44,363 nucleotides of DNA from an uncultured Collinsella sp. (GCA_937989875.1 CALKBO010000065.1:1-44363), one strand, 5' to 3'. Shown: positions 14,507 to 22,773, numbered from the stretch's first letter. Numbers and translations: made by a program. The notes: generated by a model from the letters alone, not told the origin.

Positions 14507-15709
14507 ATGGACGTCAAGTTTACCGAGCTCGTCGAGCAGCTGAACGGCCTCGATTTTAAGGGCATGTACGGCAGCGACTTCCTGCACACTTGGGACAAGA
14601 CCACCGATGAGCTCAAGGCTCTCTACATCGTCGCCGACGCCCTGCGCGAGCTGCGCGAGAACAACGTCTCGTCCAAGATCTTCGACTCGGGTCTGGCCGT
14701 CTCCCTGTTCCGCGACAACTCCACCCGTACGCGCTTCTCCTTCTCTAAGGCCGCCAACCTGCTCGGCCTTGAGCTGCAGGACCTGGACGAGAAGAAGTCC
14801 CAGATCGCTCACGGCGAGACCGTCCGCGAGACCGCTACCATGATCTCCTTCATGGCCGACGTCATCGGCATCCGCGACGACATGTACATCGGCAAGGGCG
14901 ACGCCTACATGGCCGAGGTTTCCGAGTCTGTCCAGCAGGCTTACGAGGACGGCGTTCTGGATCACCGTCCCACGCTCATCTCCCTGCAGTCCGATTCCGA
15001 CCACCCCACGCAGTCCTCTGCCGACATGCTCTACCTCATCAACGAGTTTGGTGGCCTCGAGAACCTCAAGGGCAAGAAGGTTGCCGTCACCTGGGCCTAT
15101 TCGCCCTCTTACGGCAAGCCGCTGTCCTGCCCGCAGTCGCTGATCAGCCTGCTGCCCCGCTTTGGCATGGACGTCACCCTGGCTCACCCCGAGGGCTACG
15201 ACCTCATGCCCGAGGTCGTCGAGCGCGCCAAGGGCTATGCCGCCGAGTCCGGCACCACCTTTAAGCAGGTCAACACCATGGCCGAGGCCTTCGAGGGCGC
15301 CGACATCGTGATCCCCAAGAGCTGGGCTCCGTTTGCCGCCATGGAGAAGCGTACCAACCTGTACGCCGAGGGCGACGACGCCGGCATCGCAGTGCTCGAG
15401 AAGGAGCTGCTCGCCCAGAACGCCACCCATCAGGACTGGTGCTCCACGACCGAGCTCATGGAGAAGACTGCCAACGGCCAGGACACCATCTTTATGCACC
15501 CGCTGCCCGCCGACATCTCCGGTGTCTCCTGCGAGCACGGCGAGGTTAACGCCGACGTCTTCGACATGCACCGCGTGGGCATGTACAAGGAGGCCAGCTA
15601 CAAGCCGTACGCCATCGCTGCCATGATGTTCCTGCAGAAGGTTGCCGATCCCGCCGCTACCCTCAAGGCCCTCGACGAGCGCAACACCGCCCGTTGGTTC
15701 CAGGCCTAA
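14507..15709 (+). CDS. ygeW: Knotted carbamoyltransferase YgeW
   Basis: A 400-residue protein. The start is ATG 14507, behind AGAAAGGA. It has the carbamoyl-phosphate-binding motif STRTR (72-76), HPTQS (166-170) and a C-terminal HPLPADI, all typical of transcarbamoylases. Its length and the region after HPTQS fit the YgeW group, a knotted branch distinct from ornithine and aspartate transcarbamoylase. In the ureide setting it probably works in the phosphorolytic direction, giving carbamoyl phosphate and an amino product for DpaL. The next gene, carbamate kinase, lies 14 bases downstream, which fits substrate-level ATP formation. Family identity is firm; reaction direction and substrate are inferred. 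Confidence 0.94.
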   Translation: MDVKFTELVEQLNGLDFKGMYGSDFLHTWDKTTDELKALYIVADALRELRENNVSSKIFDSGLAVSLFRDNSTRTRFSFSKAANLLGLELQDLDEKKSQIAHGETVRETATMISFMADVIGIRDDMYIGKGDAYMAEVSESVQQAYEDGVLDHRPTLISLQSDSDHPTQSSADMLYLINEFGGLENLKGKKVAVTWAYSPSYGKPLSCPQSLISLLPRFGMDVTLAHPEGYDLMPEVVERAKGYAAESGTTFKQVNTMAEAFEGADIVIPKSWAPFAAMEKRTNLYAEGDDAGIAVLEKELLAQNATHQDWCSTTELMEKTANGQDTIFMHPLPADISGVSCEHGEVNADVFDMHRVGMYKEASYKPYAIAAMMFLQKVADPAATLKALDERNTARWFQA

Positions 15710-15723
15710 AGCTGGGCTGAGAA

Positions 15724-16674
15724 ATGGCTAAGCGTATCGTTGTCGCCCTGGGCGGAAACGCCCTCGGCGCCAACCTTCCCGAGCAGATGGAGGCCGTCAA
15801 GACGACTTCCAAGGCTATCGTCGACCTGATCGAGGAGGGCAACGAGGTCGTCGTCGTGCATGGCAACGGTCCCCAGGTGGGCATGATCGCCAACGCGATG
15901 GCTGAGCTCACGCGCTCTAATCCTCAGAAGTACGTTCCCTGCCCCTTGTCCGTTTGCGGCGCCATGAGCCAGGGCTACATTGGCTATGACCTGCAAAATG
16001 CGCTGCGCGAGGAAATGCTCGACCGCAATATCGACAAGGGCGTCGCCACCGTGCTCACCCAGGTCGAGGTTGCGGCAGACGACCCGGCCTTTGCCGACCC
16101 GGTCAAGCCGATTGGTCCGTGGATGAGCGAGGCCGAGGCCAAGGAGCTGGAGGCCGACCGCGGCTACCAGTTCATCCACGACGAGAAGCAGGGCTTCCGT
16201 CGCGTGGTTGCCTCGCCCAAGCCCGTGAACATCGTCGAGCTCGACACCATCAAGTCGCTCGTCGAGTCCAACCACGTGGTGATCTCCTGCGGCGGTGGCG
16301 GTATTCCCGTCACCAAGGCACAGGGCAACCACCTTAAGGGCGCTGCCGCCGTCATCGATAAGGACTTTGCGGCCGAGAAGCTCGCCGAGCAGCTCGACGC
16401 CGATGCCCTGATTATCCTGACGGCCGTGGAGAAGGTTGCCATTGGCTTTGGCACCGACCACGAGCAGTGGCTCGACACGCTGACTGCGGCTGACGTAAAG
16501 CGTCTGTCCGAGGCCAACGAGTTCGGTCGTGGCTCCATGCTGCCCAAGGTCCAGGCCGCCTCGACGTTTGCCGAGAGCAAGCCGGGCCGCACGGCGCTCA
16601 TCACGCTGCTCGAGAAGGCGCGTGACGGTCTTGCCGGCAAGACCGGTACCACGTTTACCGGCGACGCTGAGTAG
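15724..16674 (+). CDS. arcC: Carbamate kinase
   Basis: A 316-residue amino acid kinase-fold protein of normal family length. Typical motifs are ALGGNAL at the N-terminus, VVVVHGNGPQVG (about residues 41-52), CGGGGIPV (about 183-190) and ECLIIL-like DALIILTAVEKV. It converts carbamoyl phosphate and ADP to ATP, ammonia and carbon dioxide in the cytoplasm. Its gene follows ygeW after 14 bases, and the pair would conserve energy from ureide breakdown much as the arginine deiminase pathway does. No arginine deiminase gene is present, so the ureide role is favoured. A terminator follows. Confidence 0.96.
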   Translation: MAKRIVVALGGNALGANLPEQMEAVKTTSKAIVDLIEEGNEVVVVHGNGPQVGMIANAMAELTRSNPQKYVPCPLSVCGAMSQGYIGYDLQNALREEMLDRNIDKGVATVLTQVEVAADDPAFADPVKPIGPWMSEAEAKELEADRGYQFIHDEKQGFRRVVASPKPVNIVELDTIKSLVESNHVVISCGGGGIPVTKAQGNHLKGAAAVIDKDFAAEKLAEQLDADALIILTAVEKVAIGFGTDHEQWLDTLTAADVKRLSEANEFGRGSMLPKVQAASTFAESKPGRTALITLLEKARDGLAGKTGTTFTGDAE

Positions 16675-16690
16675 GCATATCTGCACCATT

Positions 16691-16727
16691 GAGGAGGGTG
16701 CCCTGCGTCGCGGGGCGCCCTCCTTTG
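16691..16727 (+). terminator. Intrinsic terminator after carbamate kinase
   Basis: GGAGGGTGCCC (16693-16703) pairs with GGGCGCCCTCC (16713-16723), including one G-T pair, and is followed by TTTG. It closes the dpaL-ygeY-ygeW-arcC operon; the T run is short. Confidence 0.65.
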
Positions 16728-16852
16728 TGCTATGGAGAGCCAAGGGGCGTTCGCTGGAAAAACGAGCGCATGCCTGTTCCGACGGAGTGTGAGCTTGGTA
16801 TGGTGGGTATAGCAACTATGGCGTCCAAGGCAGCCAGGGGAGGTTTGCGGAG

Positions 16853-17467
16853 ATGAAACTTGGTTGCGTGATTATGGCTTCGGGCGAGGGCAAGCGGTTT
16901 GGCTCTAACAAGATGCTCGCCGATATCTATGGCGAGCCGCTGATTGTCCGGACCATCGATTCGGTTCCCCGGGGCTTTGACGTCGTGGTTTCGACGCGTT
17001 GGCCCGAGGTCGCTAAGATTTGCGAGGACAAGCATTGCCCGCGTGTGCTGCACAATGGCGAGCTGCGCAGCGAAAGCGTCCGTGCGGGCCTTTCGTGGGG
17101 AGCCGAACGCAACTGGAAAGGTTGCCTCTTTTTGCCGGGCGACCAGCCGCTCGTGAGCGCGGATTCTTTTGAGGCCATGGTTCGCGCGTTTGACGAGCGT
17201 GACCGCAAACATCCGGTGCGCTTGGCGTGCAACGGTGAGCCTTCGAGTCCGGTGCTCTTTCCGGCGGAACTGTTCGATGCGCTCATGCGTCTTGAGGGCA
17301 AGGACGGCGGCGGTTCGATCCTCAAGGACCGTACCGACGTGGTGCTGGTCGAGGCGCGTGCCTACGAGCTGTGGGACGTCGATACCGCCAAGGGACAGCA
17401 ACGCATAACGGAGCATATCGCTGCCTGCTCGTATTTTGATCGCGTGGCCAACAGCATCAATCAATAA
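16853..17467 (+). CDS. MocA/YgfJ-like nucleotidyltransferase for molybdenum cofactor
   Basis: A 204-residue GT-A-fold nucleotidyltransferase from ATG 16853 with GGAGG upstream. It has the N-terminal nucleotide loop MASGEGKRFGSNKML (residues 8-22), LPGDQPLVS (about 88-96) holding the metal-binding aspartate, and the substrate motif NGEPSSPVLFP. Members of this family attach CMP or GMP to molybdopterin to mature molybdenum hydroxylases; YgfJ is the version in the E. coli selenium/purine cluster. The gene is 10 bases from the hydantoinase and lies among xdhC-type accessory genes, so maturation of a purine hydroxylase is the likely role. Which nucleotide it uses cannot be told. Confidence 0.85.
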   Translation: MKLGCVIMASGEGKRFGSNKMLADIYGEPLIVRTIDSVPRGFDVVVSTRWPEVAKICEDKHCPRVLHNGELRSESVRAGLSWGAERNWKGCLFLPGDQPLVSADSFEAMVRAFDERDRKHPVRLACNGEPSSPVLFPAELFDALMRLEGKDGGGSILKDRTDVVLVEARAYELWDVDTAKGQQRITEHIAACSYFDRVANSINQ

Positions 17468-17476
17468 GGAGCAATT

Positions 17477-18844
17477 ATGATCATCATAAAAAACGGCGCG
17501 CTCGTGACGCCACAGGGGCTTCGCCGTGCCGATCTTGCCATGGATGGCGATAAGATCGTGCGGATTGCCGCGGCGATTGAGCCGGCCGAGGGCGATACCG
17601 TCGAGGACGCCGCGGGCTGCTGGGTGTTTCCCGGCTTTATCGACGGCCACACGCACATGCAGTGCTGGACCGGCATGGATTGGACAGCCGATAGCTTTGA
17701 GACCGGCACGCGCGCGGCTGCCTGCGGCGGCACGACGACCATCGTGGACTACGCGACGGCCGATCGCGGCGTGACCATGCCCGATGCCTTGGCCGAGTGG
17801 CATCGCCGCGCCGACGGAACCTGCACGGCTAACTACGCCTTTCATATGGCACTCGCCGAGTGGAACGAGCGCAACCGCGCCGATCTTTCGGCCATGCGCG
17901 AGGCGGGCGTATCGTCGTTCAAGACCTACTTTGCCTACGACCACCTGCGCCTGGACGATGCCGAGACGCTCGAGGTGCTCGAGGAGCTCAAGCGTATTGG
18001 CGGCATACTGTGCGTGCATTGCGAGAATGGCACGTTGGTGAATGAACTGCAGAAGCGCGTATACGAGCAGGGTATCCACGGGCCCGAGGGCCATGCGCTC
18101 AGCCGTCCGGATGTGTGCGAGGCCGAGGCAGTGAGCCGTCTGCTGTATCTGGCGCACCTGGCCGGCGACGCACCGGTCAACGTGGTGCACCTTTCGACCA
18201 AGCTGGGGCTCGAGGCCATCCGTGCCGCCAAGGCGCGCGGGCAGAAGAATGTCTATGTCGAGACCTGCCCTCAGTATCTGATGCTCGACGATACTTGCTA
18301 CTTGGAGCAGGGTGAGGACGGCTTTGCGGGTGCCAAATATGTGATGAGTCCGCCGCTGCGCCATGCCGGCGACCGTGCGGCTCTGCGCGAGGCGCTTGTG
18401 GCCGGCGAGATCGATACGATTGCGACCGACCACTGCAGCTTTAACCTGCATGGGCAAAAGGACCGCGGGCGCGACGATTTCCGTGCGATTCCCAACGGCG
18501 GGCCCGGTGTGGAGCATCGTCCCGTCGCGATTGCCACGAGCTTTGAGGGACAGCTGGGACCCGAGGACCTCTGCCGCTTGATGAGCGAGAACCCGGCGCG
18601 CGTGTTTGGCATGTATCCGCGCAAGGGCTGTCTTGCCGAGGGTGCCGATGCCGACGTGTGCGTGTGGGATCCTTGCACGCGTTGGACGATCAGCGCCGCG
18701 ACACAGCATCAGGCCGTGGACTACACGCCGCTCGAGGGCTTTGAGGCACATGGCCGCGCCAAGGCCGTGTTTGTGAACGGCGTGCTGGCGGCACGCGACG
18801 GCGAGCCCACCGGAGCCCAGCCCGGCCGCTACGTCCCCCGCTAG
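17477..18844 (+). CDS. hydA: Hydantoinase/dihydropyrimidinase-type amidohydrolase
   Basis: A 455-residue cyclic amidohydrolase of the usual length, from ATG 17477 behind AAGGAG. Metal motifs are FIDGHTH (54-60), the probable carbamylated lysine K149 in SSFKTYFAYD, histidines in LCVHCENG and NVVHLST, and ATDHCSFN near 315 with the catalytic aspartate. It opens hydantoin or dihydropyrimidine rings. In the ureide cluster it is the homologue of E. coli HyuA/HydA and may open a ring made from a purine. It is co-transcribed with the MocA-like gene. It faces yqeC tail to tail, with a palindromic element between. Family identity is firm; the natural substrate is not. Confidence 0.93.
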   Translation: MIIIKNGALVTPQGLRRADLAMDGDKIVRIAAAIEPAEGDTVEDAAGCWVFPGFIDGHTHMQCWTGMDWTADSFETGTRAAACGGTTTIVDYATADRGVTMPDALAEWHRRADGTCTANYAFHMALAEWNERNRADLSAMREAGVSSFKTYFAYDHLRLDDAETLEVLEELKRIGGILCVHCENGTLVNELQKRVYEQGIHGPEGHALSRPDVCEAEAVSRLLYLAHLAGDAPVNVVHLSTKLGLEAIRAAKARGQKNVYVETCPQYLMLDDTCYLEQGEDGFAGAKYVMSPPLRHAGDRAALREALVAGEIDTIATDHCSFNLHGQKDRGRDDFRAIPNGGPGVEHRPVAIATSFEGQLGPEDLCRLMSENPARVFGMYPRKGCLAEGADADVCVWDPCTRWTISAATQHQAVDYTPLEGFEAHGRAKAVFVNGVLAARDGEPTGAQPGRYVPR

Positions 18845-18864
18845 CAGCAAAGATGCCGTGTCCC

Positions 18865-18943
18865 CTCCTCAGTTGCGGTGAAATACGGACTGTTTGCGGC
18901 CGTCGGGCGGCCAAACAGTCCGTATTTCACCGCAACTGAGGAG
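18865..18943. repeat. Palindromic element, copy 1 (32-bp perfect arms)
   Basis: Positions 18865-18896 are the exact reverse complement of 18912-18943 around a 15-base GC-rich loop with GGCC motifs. The core AGTTGCGGTGAAATACGGA recurs in copy 2 at 21657. It lies between the convergent hydA and yqeC genes, where it could act as a bidirectional terminator despite lacking a T run. Confidence 0.85.
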
Positions 18944-18953
18944 ATGGGGCCGG

Positions 18954-19688
18954 CTACTTGAGGCTGCTGGCGACGACGGGGCGGTCGAGAGCTGCCTCGA
19001 AGCGGTCGGCCATCGTGGGGTCGCTGAGCGTGTCGACTTGGTTGAGCATGACGCGTGCGGTGCTGAGTTTCAGCGCCTGCATCTCGGCATTGAGCACCTG
19101 GGCGACGCGCTCGGGCGTGGCGATGTCGGTGAGCTCGCAGCCGCAACGCTCGCAAAAGAGCTCGGGGCGGTGGACGGCTTCGTTGATGGGCTTGCTGAGT
19201 CCCGAGGCGCCGACGACCCAGACAACGTTTGCCGTGCCGGCGGGAACGACCGGCTCCCACGGGGCATGCGCCTTGAGCGGGAGTCGCTTGCTACCGTCTG
19301 CCTCGGCCAACACATAGTCAAAGCGCTGTGCCAGCCCGCCGAGTGGCTCGGCGGGGGCGGAGAGCTTGCCTGTCTCCGGGTCCAAAACACCCACCTGGCA
19401 GATACTTCCGCGGCTCATGCCCGCGCATGCCTCGCAGGTGCAACCGGGGACATGCGAGGCGCCCGGCTTCCAAGGCGCGGCGTCCAGGCGACGATTCGAC
19501 CCGTCCCATGGCACGCCGGCAACGGGAAGCATATGCGTGGTGGTGCAGAGGAGCACGCGGCCGCCAGCGCGCATGAGCTCAAGACCCAGCGTTTTGAGCA
19601 ACGTCGACTTGCCGCCGCTGCCGATAATCGCGGTAATGCCCGGCTCGATCCTGAGCGCCGAGGCAAGATTGCCGCTAACCGTTTCCAT
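18954..19688 (-). CDS. yqeC: Selenium cofactor biosynthesis protein YqeC
   Basis: A 244-residue protein from ATG 19688. The P-loop-like IIGSGGKSTLLKTL (residues 21-34) and CTTTHM (48-53) are typical of YqeC, a putative nucleotide-binding protein conserved with selenium-dependent molybdenum hydroxylases. Other supporting motifs are YVLAEADGSKRLPLKAH and VMLNQVD. An unusual feature is two cysteine clusters, GCTCEAC (C83, C85, C88, plus C96) and CERCGC (C178, C181, C183), suggesting bound metal. It is divergent from yqeB with a 102-base gap. The molecular function is not settled; a role in making or inserting the labile selenium cofactor is the accepted guess. Confidence 0.85.
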   Translation of the reverse strand: METVSGNLASALRIEPGITAIIGSGGKSTLLKTLGLELMRAGGRVLLCTTTHMLPVAGVPWDGSNRRLDAAPWKPGASHVPGCTCEACAGMSRGSICQVGVLDPETGKLSAPAEPLGGLAQRFDYVLAEADGSKRLPLKAHAPWEPVVPAGTANVVWVVGASGLSKPINEAVHRPELFCERCGCELTDIATPERVAQVLNAEMQALKLSTARVMLNQVDTLSDPTMADRFEAALDRPVVASSLK

Positions 19689-19790
19689 CTGTTCACCGCC
19701 GTATAATACTGTGATAATAAATAATCATCAGAGTAGCGGTCGAACCGCTTTTGCTCTGCTCAAACCGTAGCACAGGGAGGTGCCCCGGGA

Positions 19791-20585
19791 ATGCTCGTTT
19801 ATGTTCGCGGCGCCGGCGATATCGCCACGGGTGTCGCCGCTCGCTTGGTGCGCGCCGGCGTGTCGGTCGTCATGGCCGATATCGCGGTTCCCACGTGCAT
19901 CCGCCGCACAATCAGTTTTTGCGAGGCTATTCGCCTGGGCGAGGTCCAGGTCGAGGGCATTCGCGCTCGCTTGGCGCAGACGCCGGCAGAGGCGCTTGAG
20001 ATTACCCAAGCGGGGGATGTTGCCGTCGTGGTGGACCCTCAGGCCAAGATGCTCGATGAGCTTAAACCCGCGGCTGTGGTCGACGCGATTCTGGCCAAGC
20101 GCAACCTGGGCACCACGCGCGACATGGCGCCTACCGTCATCGCCGTGGGGCCGGGCTTTACCGCGCCGGTCGATTGCGACGCCGTGGTCGAGACCATGCG
20201 CGGGCATTTTTTGGGCCGTGTCATTACCCAGGGCTCGCCCCAGCCCAACACGGGCGTGCCGGGCGTGATCGCCGGCTATGGCAAGGAGCGCGTTATCCAC
20301 AGCCCCGCCGCCGGCGTGTTTCGGTCCGACCGCGCAATCGGCGACATCGTGAGCGCCGGAGACGTGATTGGCTACGCGGACGATACGCCCATGTGCACAC
20401 AGATCGATGGCTGCCTGCGCGGGCTTTTGGCGAACGGCGTGCAGGTGACTGAGGGCTTTAAATGCGCCGATGTCGATCCGCGCGGCGATGCCAGCTATAT
20501 CAACTACATTTCGGACAAGGCGACGTCGGTCGGCGGCGGCGTGCTCGAGGCACTCGCTATGCTCACCGATATCTTTAGAGGATAG
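19791..20585 (+). CDS. yqeB: YqeB/EF2563-type selenium-dependent molybdenum hydroxylase accessory protein
   Basis: A 264-residue protein from ATG 19791 behind AGGGAGG. The N-terminus MLVYVRGAGDIATGVAARL is a Rossmann-type nucleotide-binding loop, and IAVPTCIRRTISFCEAI, VAVGPGFTAP, MRGHFLGR and VGGGVLEAL are familiar blocks of the EF2563 family. The length is normal. Members occur only with selenium-dependent molybdenum hydroxylase systems and are thought to help place selenium or sulfur on the cofactor. The gene is 9 bases before xdhC, so the two are co-transcribed, and it is divergent from yqeC. Confidence 0.88.
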   Translation: MLVYVRGAGDIATGVAARLVRAGVSVVMADIAVPTCIRRTISFCEAIRLGEVQVEGIRARLAQTPAEALEITQAGDVAVVVDPQAKMLDELKPAAVVDAILAKRNLGTTRDMAPTVIAVGPGFTAPVDCDAVVETMRGHFLGRVITQGSPQPNTGVPGVIAGYGKERVIHSPAAGVFRSDRAIGDIVSAGDVIGYADDTPMCTQIDGCLRGLLANGVQVTEGFKCADVDPRGDASYINYISDKATSVGGGVLEALAMLTDIFRG

Positions 20586-20594
20586 AAGGCGGCA

Positions 20595-21638
20595 ATGGAA
20601 AAGCTCGATGTTGTGAATGCGGCGCTTGCCGCCCTGCGTGCTGGCGAGACGTGCGAGCTGGCGGTCGTGGCCGGCACGGCGGGGTCGTCACCGCGCGGTG
20701 TGGGCGCATGGATGGCCGTCTTTGCCGACGGCAGCCAGGCGGGCACTATCGGCGGCGGCAAGATTGAGCTCTTTGCGCTGGATGAGGCGCGCGAACTCCT
20801 GAGCGCGGGACAGTCGCGTCTGGTCCGCTACACCATGGGCGGCGAGAACTCCGATACCGGCATGATCTGCGGCGGAGCCATTTGCCTGTGCTATCTGCAT
20901 CTGGATGCGACCCAGGCACCGTTGTTCCAGGAAATTGCCGACGTCTTGGTCTATCGGCGCATCGGCGACTTCGTCATCGACTTTGAGCCGTTTATCGCGA
21001 GCGCGCTCGAGGGCGATGTGGCCGAGTACCATGGCGAGGCATCGCGCCATACCATTGCGGGCTGCCCCGGGCTTTCACTGGTGGAGGAGGGGAGTAACGT
21101 CACCTACACCAACGCTGCCTCTGAGATCCCCGCGGCGCACATCGAGACGCTCTGCCCCGAGGGCCTGACCTACATCTTTGGCTGCGGACACGTGGGCGCC
21201 GCGACGGCGCGCGTGCTCACGGCGGCGGGCTTTGCCGTCGTGGCGTGCGACGACCGCCCCGGCACGCTGACCCCCGATTGGGTACCCGGTGTCTACGATC
21301 GTCGCTTGGTCGATTACAAGAACCTGAGCGAGCTGTGCCCCATCGGCCCGCGCGACCTGGTGGTCGTCGCCACGGCGGGTCACAAGTCCGATATCGACGT
21401 GGTGATTCAGGCCATGCGCGCCAAGCCTGCCTACCTGGGCTGTCTGGGCTCGCGCCGCAAGACGGCCTTTGTGCGTGCCCGCCTGGAGCAGGAAGGCTTT
21501 ACGCAGGACCAGATCGACGAGCTGCACCTTCCGATCGGCGTTGCCATCGAGGCCGAGGACCCCGAGGAGATCGCCATCTCCATCGCCGCCGAGATGATCC
21601 ACCTGCGCCGCACCAAACTCGTCCCCCGCAAGCGCTAA
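20595..21638 (+). CDS. xdhC: XdhC/CoxI-family molybdenum hydroxylase maturation protein
   Basis: A 347-residue protein from ATG 20595. The N-terminal XdhC/CoxI domain shows AGSSPRGVGAWMAVF and GTIGGGKIE (51-58), with CGGAICL (92-98). The C-terminal Rossmann domain has FGCGHVGAATA (195-205), a DDRP motif, and YLGCLGSRRKTAF. These proteins carry and sulfurate, or in this setting possibly selenate, the molybdenum cofactor before insertion into xanthine dehydrogenase-type enzymes. It is cotranscribed with yqeB. The target hydroxylase is not in the window. It is directly upstream of the ribosomal rplE gene, an unusual neighbour. Confidence 0.92.
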   Translation: MEKLDVVNAALAALRAGETCELAVVAGTAGSSPRGVGAWMAVFADGSQAGTIGGGKIELFALDEARELLSAGQSRLVRYTMGGENSDTGMICGGAICLCYLHLDATQAPLFQEIADVLVYRRIGDFVIDFEPFIASALEGDVAEYHGEASRHTIAGCPGLSLVEEGSNVTYTNAASEIPAAHIETLCPEGLTYIFGCGHVGAATARVLTAAGFAVVACDDRPGTLTPDWVPGVYDRRLVDYKNLSELCPIGPRDLVVVATAGHKSDIDVVIQAMRAKPAYLGCLGSRRKTAFVRARLEQEGFTQDQIDELHLPIGVAIEAEDPEEIAISIAAEMIHLRRTKLVPRKR

Positions 21639-21656
21639 TCGCGTCCCCACCAATTA

Positions 21657-21730
21657 AGTTGCGGTGAAATACGGATTGTTTAAGCCTGTTAGGCCGCCCA
21701 ACAGTCCCTATTTCACCGCAACTGCTTTTT
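21657..21730 (+). repeat. Palindromic element, copy 2, with T run; likely terminator of xdhC
   Basis: Arms 21657-21680 and 21700-21723 match with two mismatches around a 19-base loop. The core AGTTGCGGTGAAATACGGA is identical to copy 1 at 18871. Here the right arm is followed by GCTTTTT (21724-21730), so on the plus strand it looks like an intrinsic terminator 18 bases after xdhC. Confidence 0.8.
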
Positions 21731-21784
21731 GGGATCCATTTGTGCGGGGGAGTTGTGGAGTTGTGCAGGCAGACGAGGTTTTTC

Positions 21785-21813
21785 TGGAAATATGCTCCCG
21801 ATGCGCGTATAGT
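21785..21813 (+). promoter_or_regulatory. Predicted promoter of the rplE operon
   Basis: TGGAAA (21785-21790) and TATAGT (21808-21813) are 17 bases apart. They lie after the xdhC terminator and 137 bases before rplE. This would be the only promoter for a ribosomal operon that normally reads through from genes upstream. Confidence 0.5.
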
Positions 21814-21950
21814 ACCGATTGTTTTGTCGGCTCCTGCTGCGTCGAGTCCAAACCGCGAAATGCCATGAGCGGCGCGGATGCAGCCAGGAGGCACGAGGAC
21901 AACCCATCGTGGCCACGCCCCGTGCTTAAAACCCCAAGAAGGAGTGAACA

Positions 21951-22508
21951 ATGGCAGAAGAGAAGTATGTGCCGCGTCTGAAGACCAAGTACAACAACGA
22001 GGTCAAGCAGCAGCTTCAGGACAAGTTCCAGTACGAGAACGTCATGATGATCCCTAAGTTTGAGAAGATCGTCGTGAACATGGGTGTCGGCGAGGCCGCT
22101 ACCGATTCCAAGGCCATCGACGGTGCCGTGCGCGACCTGCGCGCCATCACCGGCCAGCAGCCGATGATCACCCGTGCCCGCAAGTCCATCGCTACCTTCC
22201 GCCTGCGCGCTGGTATGCCGATCGGCTGCAAGGTTACCCTGCGTGGCGACCGTATGTGGGAGTTCTTCGATCGTCTGACCTCCGTCGCGATCCCCCGTAT
22301 CCGCGACTTCCGCGGCATCTCCGCCAAGAGCTTCGACGGCCGTGGTAACTTCTCCATGGGCGTCACCGAGCAGCTCATCTTCCCCGAGATCGACTTCGAC
22401 TCCGTCGATCACCAGCGTGGTATGGACATCACTTTCGTGACCACCGCCAACACCGATGAGGAGGCCAAGGCCCTTCTGGACGCCTTCGGTTTCCCGTTCA
22501 AGAAATAG
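21951..22508 (+). CDS. rplE: Ribosomal protein L5
   Basis: A 185-residue L5, normal length, from ATG 21951 behind AAGGAG. It binds 5S rRNA in the central protuberance of the large subunit. Diagnostic stretches are PKFEKIVVNMGVGEA, ITGQQPMITRARKSIATFRLR and MPIGCKVTLRGDRMWEFFDRL, ending GFPFKK. It is the first gene of the ribosomal operon here. In most bacteria rplX precedes it, so the operon start is unusual. Confidence 0.98.
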   Translation: MAEEKYVPRLKTKYNNEVKQQLQDKFQYENVMMIPKFEKIVVNMGVGEAATDSKAIDGAVRDLRAITGQQPMITRARKSIATFRLRAGMPIGCKVTLRGDRMWEFFDRLTSVAIPRIRDFRGISAKSFDGRGNFSMGVTEQLIFPEIDFDSVDHQRGMDITFVTTANTDEEAKALLDAFGFPFKK

Positions 22509-22523
22509 GTTCACCTGCCCTAT

Positions 22524-22553
22524 AAGCGCCGTTCCCACAAGGGGGCGGCGCTT
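22524..22553 (+). promoter_or_regulatory. Hairpin between rplE and rpsN
   Basis: AAGCGCCG (22524-22531) pairs perfectly with CGGCGCTT (22546-22553) around a 14-base loop. It sits in a 79-base gap inside the operon with no T run; an mRNA processing or autoregulatory role is possible. Confidence 0.45.
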
Positions 22554-22587
22554 GGGGCGAACAATACTCTATGTGAGGAGGATATAA

Positions 22588-22773
22588 GTGGCTAAGACAT
22601 CGATGATCGTCAAGTGCAATCGCAAGCAGAAGTTCTCTACTCGTGAGTACACGCGCTGCCAGCGCTGCGGCCGTCCGCACTCTGTGTACCGCAAGTTCGG
22701 CCTGTGCCGTGTCTGCTTCCGCGAGCTTGCACTCAAGGGCGAGCTTCCCGGCGTTAAGAAGGCCAGCTGGTAA
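22588..22773 (+). CDS. rpsN: Ribosomal protein S14, zinc-binding type Z
   Basis: A 61-residue short S14 from GTG 22588, with GAGGAGG 6 bases upstream. The zinc ribbon CQRC (residues 24-27) and CRVC (40-43) marks the C+ form typical of actinobacteria and firmicutes. It binds 16S rRNA in the head of the small subunit. The small size and the GTG start are both normal for this context. Confidence 0.97.
   Translation: MAKTSMIVKCNRKQKFSTREYTRCQRCGRPHSVYRKFGLCRVCFRELALKGELPGVKKASW

Larger units (their letters stand above)
21639..21950. other. 312-base stretch between xdhC and rplE
   Basis: It holds palindromic element copy 2, a promoter candidate, and a leader of about 130 bases before rplE. The leader has a second purine-rich site (CCAGGAGGCACGAGG, about 21889) ahead of a tiny GTG frame, MATPRA, ending 23 bases before rplE. 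No trace of rplX or other S10/spc genes is seen. Confidence 0.6.
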
